DNA from: Treponema sp.
Lineage (GTDB): Bacteria > Spirochaetota > Spirochaetia > Treponematales > Breznakiellaceae
DNA: 7,810 nt
Direction of reading: 5' to 3'
Assembly: GCA_031257595.1 (NCBI GenBank)
Contig: JAIROH010000124.1
Location: 1-7,810 of the forward strand
Within the stretch, counting starts at the first letter, position 1. Each line of letters begins with the position of its first letter. Below the pieces are notes generated by a model, which made no database searches, was not told the DNA's origin, and saw only the letters and a program-made list of their open reading frames with translations. Positions 6,448 to 7,810 of the stretch are shown piece by piece. Both the position numbers and the translations under genes were made by a program.

Positions 6448-6469
6448 TAAGTTAGCTATAGCTAACTTA
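6448..6469. promoter_or_regulatory. Perfect 22-bp palindrome, probable repressor operator of ahpC
   Basis: The half-site TAAGTTAGCTA is followed at once by its exact reverse complement. On the minus strand it begins 6 nt after the -10 and covers the predicted transcription start, a classic repressor position. It does not match the PerR consensus (TTATAATnATTATAA) or the common Fur box. The TTAGC half-site has some flavour of DtxR-type boxes, but the spacing differs. The regulator is not in the window. Confidence 0.75.
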
Positions 6470-6474
6470 CGGTC

Positions 6475-6503
6475 AGTATACCGGTTTCGCAAATGCCTGT
6501 CAA
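6475..6503 (-). promoter_or_regulatory. Near-consensus sigma-70 promoter of ahpC
   Basis: The minus strand has TTGACA (6503-6498, perfect), a 17-nt spacer and TATACT (6480-6475, one mismatch). The predicted start is near 6468, inside the palindrome. The promoter would be very strong when not repressed. Confidence 0.85.
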
Positions 6504-6517
6504 GCAAATTTGCGAAA
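6485..6517. promoter_or_regulatory. Second inverted repeat bracketing the ahpC -35
   Basis: TTTCGCAAAT (6485-6494) and ATTTGCGAAA (6508-6517) are perfect 10-bp inverted arms separated by 13 nt. The spacer contains the -35 hexamer. Centre-to-centre spacing of the arms is 23 bp, about two helical turns, so one dimeric protein or two bound dimers could touch both arms. This could be an activator site or a second operator. Confidence 0.55.
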
Positions 6518-6521
6518 AGAA

Positions 6522-6567
6522 AGATCGACGCTGTTTCAAAACTTCAGTACTGAAGCAGCGTCGATCT
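6522..6567 (-). terminator. Intrinsic terminator of hydG, overlapping its stop codon
   Basis: A 17-pair stem (AGATCGACGCTGTTTCA at 6522-6538 with 6551-6567; one G-U pair in RNA) encloses a 12-nt loop. On the minus strand it is followed by TTCTTTTC. The first two stem bases are the last two bases of the TAG stop of hydG (6568-6566). The loop and stem end also contain the palindrome CTTCAGTACTGAAG. Confidence 0.8.
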
Positions 6568-7810
6568 ATACAAAAAAATCCCTCCCGCCGGAACGGATCT
6601 TTTCTACATTGTCCGCCGTTCTTGTCCGTATCTTTTCATTGCCGATCCCCGGAATTTCCCGGCTGATGGTAGCCGCGGCCTTTTGTTTGAAGGGAACGTC
6701 GCCGTAGTCCATCGAGTATTCACAGAGGGTCATCAACGCGTTGGGCAGGCAGACGTTTTTAATCTGCCCCGACTTGGCCAGGCTCATAAAACGGTCTCCG
6801 GTACGGCCGTTCCGGTAACAGGCGGTACAAAAACTCGGGATATAGCCGTCGTCCATAAGCTCTGTGATAATTTCCAGGGCGCTCCGCTCGTCGTTTACAA
6901 AAAACTGCGGATTACTGGCTTCCTTTTTTTCCCGTTTTGCGTAGCCCCCCACCTCGGTACTGGATCCCGCGCTGATCTGGGAGATTCCCAGTTTAAGCAG
7001 CTTTTTCCGCATTTCGTGACTTTCCCTGGTAGAGAGGATCATTCCCGTAAACGGTACGGCCAGGCGGATCACGGCGACGAGTTTTTCAAAAACGGCGTCG
7101 CTTACAAGGTGGGGAAAATCCGCCATATTCATGCCTTTGGCCGGACAGAGCCGCGGGACTGAAATCGTGTGAAAGCCTACGTTAAATTTTTCTTCAAGGT
7201 GTTCGTTGTGTATCATCAGGGCCAGAACCTCAAAATACGGATCGGCCAGGCCGAACAGGACCCCGCCGCCCACGTCGTCGATTCCCGCTTCGTGGGCCCG
7301 GTCAAAGGCCGTTAGATGCCAGGCGTAATTTTTTTTGGGCCCGGCAATATGGACCTTGTCGTAGGTAGGCTCGTGGTAGGTTTCCTGGAAAAGGATATAC
7401 GTGCCGATTCCGACATCCTTGAGTTTCCCGTAATTTTCTACCGTGGTGGCGGCTATGTTTACGTTGATCCGCCTGATTTCCCCGTTTTTAAACTTCATGC
7501 CGTAGATGGCATGCATACATTCAAGAATGTAATCGATGGGACACTCCCTGTCGTGTTCCCCGGCTTCCAGGGCAATACGTTTGTGGCCCATCTCTTCGAG
7601 GATTTTGATTTCCTCCCGCACTTCATCCATCGTGAGTTTGTTCCGCCGGAAGCCATGACCGCAGTTATAGCTGCAATACACGCAGCGGTTGACACAGTAA
7701 TCACTTACATAAAGGGGAGCGAACAGGACGATACGGTTTCCGTAAATACGCTGTTTGATTTTCCACGCTATCGAAAAGATCCGTTTAAGATGATCGGGAT
7801 TGTCCGTTAC
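6566..7810 (-). CDS. hydG: [FeFe]-hydrogenase H-cluster maturase HydG, N-terminus outside window
   Basis: HydG is a radical-SAM tyrosine lyase that turns tyrosine into the CO and CN ligands of the hydrogenase H-cluster. The frame is open to the window edge, giving 414 residues here. About 50-60 N-terminal residues are probably missing compared with the usual length of about 470. Residues below are numbered from the first codon at the edge. The radical-SAM motif CVNRCVYC gives C39, C43 and C46 (CX3CX2C), preceded by NRIVLFAPLYVSDY, a HydG signature. RRINVNIAATTVENYGKL and GTYILFQETYHEPTY lie in the barrel, followed by GVLFGL and MILSTRE. The C-terminal auxiliary cluster is C328, C331 and C354 (CX2CX22C, CTACYRNGRTGDRF...), which separates HydG from ThiH. 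A GTG at 7681 lies inside the cluster motif and is not the start. An extra cysteine (C50, in YCSYNC) follows the cluster. HydE, HydF and hydrogenase genes are not visible. Confidence 0.95.
   Translation of the reverse strand, partial: VTDNPDHLKRIFSIAWKIKQRIYGNRIVLFAPLYVSDYCVNRCVYCSYNCGHGFRRNKLTMDEVREEIKILEEMGHKRIALEAGEHDRECPIDYILECMHAIYGMKFKNGEIRRINVNIAATTVENYGKLKDVGIGTYILFQETYHEPTYDKVHIAGPKKNYAWHLTAFDRAHEAGIDDVGGGVLFGLADPYFEVLALMIHNEHLEEKFNVGFHTISVPRLCPAKGMNMADFPHLVSDAVFEKLVAVIRLAVPFTGMILSTRESHEMRKKLLKLGISQISAGSSTEVGGYAKREKKEASNPQFFVNDERSALEIITELMDDGYIPSFCTACYRNGRTGDRFMSLAKSGQIKNVCLPNALMTLCEYSMDYGDVPFKQKAAATISREIPGIGNEKIRTRTADNVEKIRSGGRDFFV

Overview
The window looks like a chromosomal stretch of an anaerobic spirochaete, most likely a Treponema-type organism. 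This is an inference from gene content: a HydG-type [FeFe]-hydrogenase maturase, an anaerobe-style AhpC plus thioredoxin-reductase/AhpF-like fusion, a small POTRA/beta-barrel outer-membrane protein, and generally moderate-to-high GC with AT-rich intergenic spacers. No rRNA, convincing tRNA, CRISPR array, transposase or phage gene is visible. All six protein genes are on the minus strand, so transcription runs from position 7810 towards 1.

Layout in the direction of transcription. (i) 7810-6566: hydG, cut by the window edge at its N-terminus, ending in an intrinsic terminator (6522-6567) whose stem contains part of the stop codon. (ii) 6517-6368: the control region of a peroxide-defence operon, with a near-consensus sigma-70 promoter (TTGACA-17-TATACT), a perfect 22-bp palindrome over the predicted start site, a second inverted repeat bracketing the -35, and a leader hairpin. 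(iii) 6367-4081: ahpC followed after 46 nt by a flavoprotein reductase. In the reductase the AhpF N-terminal-type double thioredoxin fold sits at the C-terminus, the reverse of classical AhpF. The pair plausibly forms a complete alkyl hydroperoxide reductase system. (iv) 4080-3902: a 179-nt spacer with two perfect 15-bp-arm inverted repeats of related sequence and a small repeat between them. (v) 3901-3455: a stand-alone PTS EIIA (fructose/Ntr type) protein whose promoter is so close to the ATG that the mRNA is probably leaderless. (vi) 3314-2562: a YhhQ/VUT-family queuosine-precursor transporter. (vii) 2504-1419: a branched-chain aminotransferase (ilvE) with its own promoter and strong Shine-Dalgarno. 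(viii) 1395-124: a secreted POTRA/beta-barrel outer-membrane protein 23 nt downstream of ilvE and probably co-transcribed. (ix) 123-1: a GC-rich block of small hairpins, which could be a terminator, a repeat element or an RNA with GGA loops.

The coding genes belong to known families. The more unusual material is regulatory and architectural: the double-palindrome control region of ahpC, a perfect 12-nt complementarity between the hydG terminator loop and the ahpC leader hairpin, the leaderless EIIA promoter, the paired extragenic palindromes, and the order-swapped reductase that lacks the usual NADPH-type HRRxxxR motif. I see no convincing wholly new multi-gene system.
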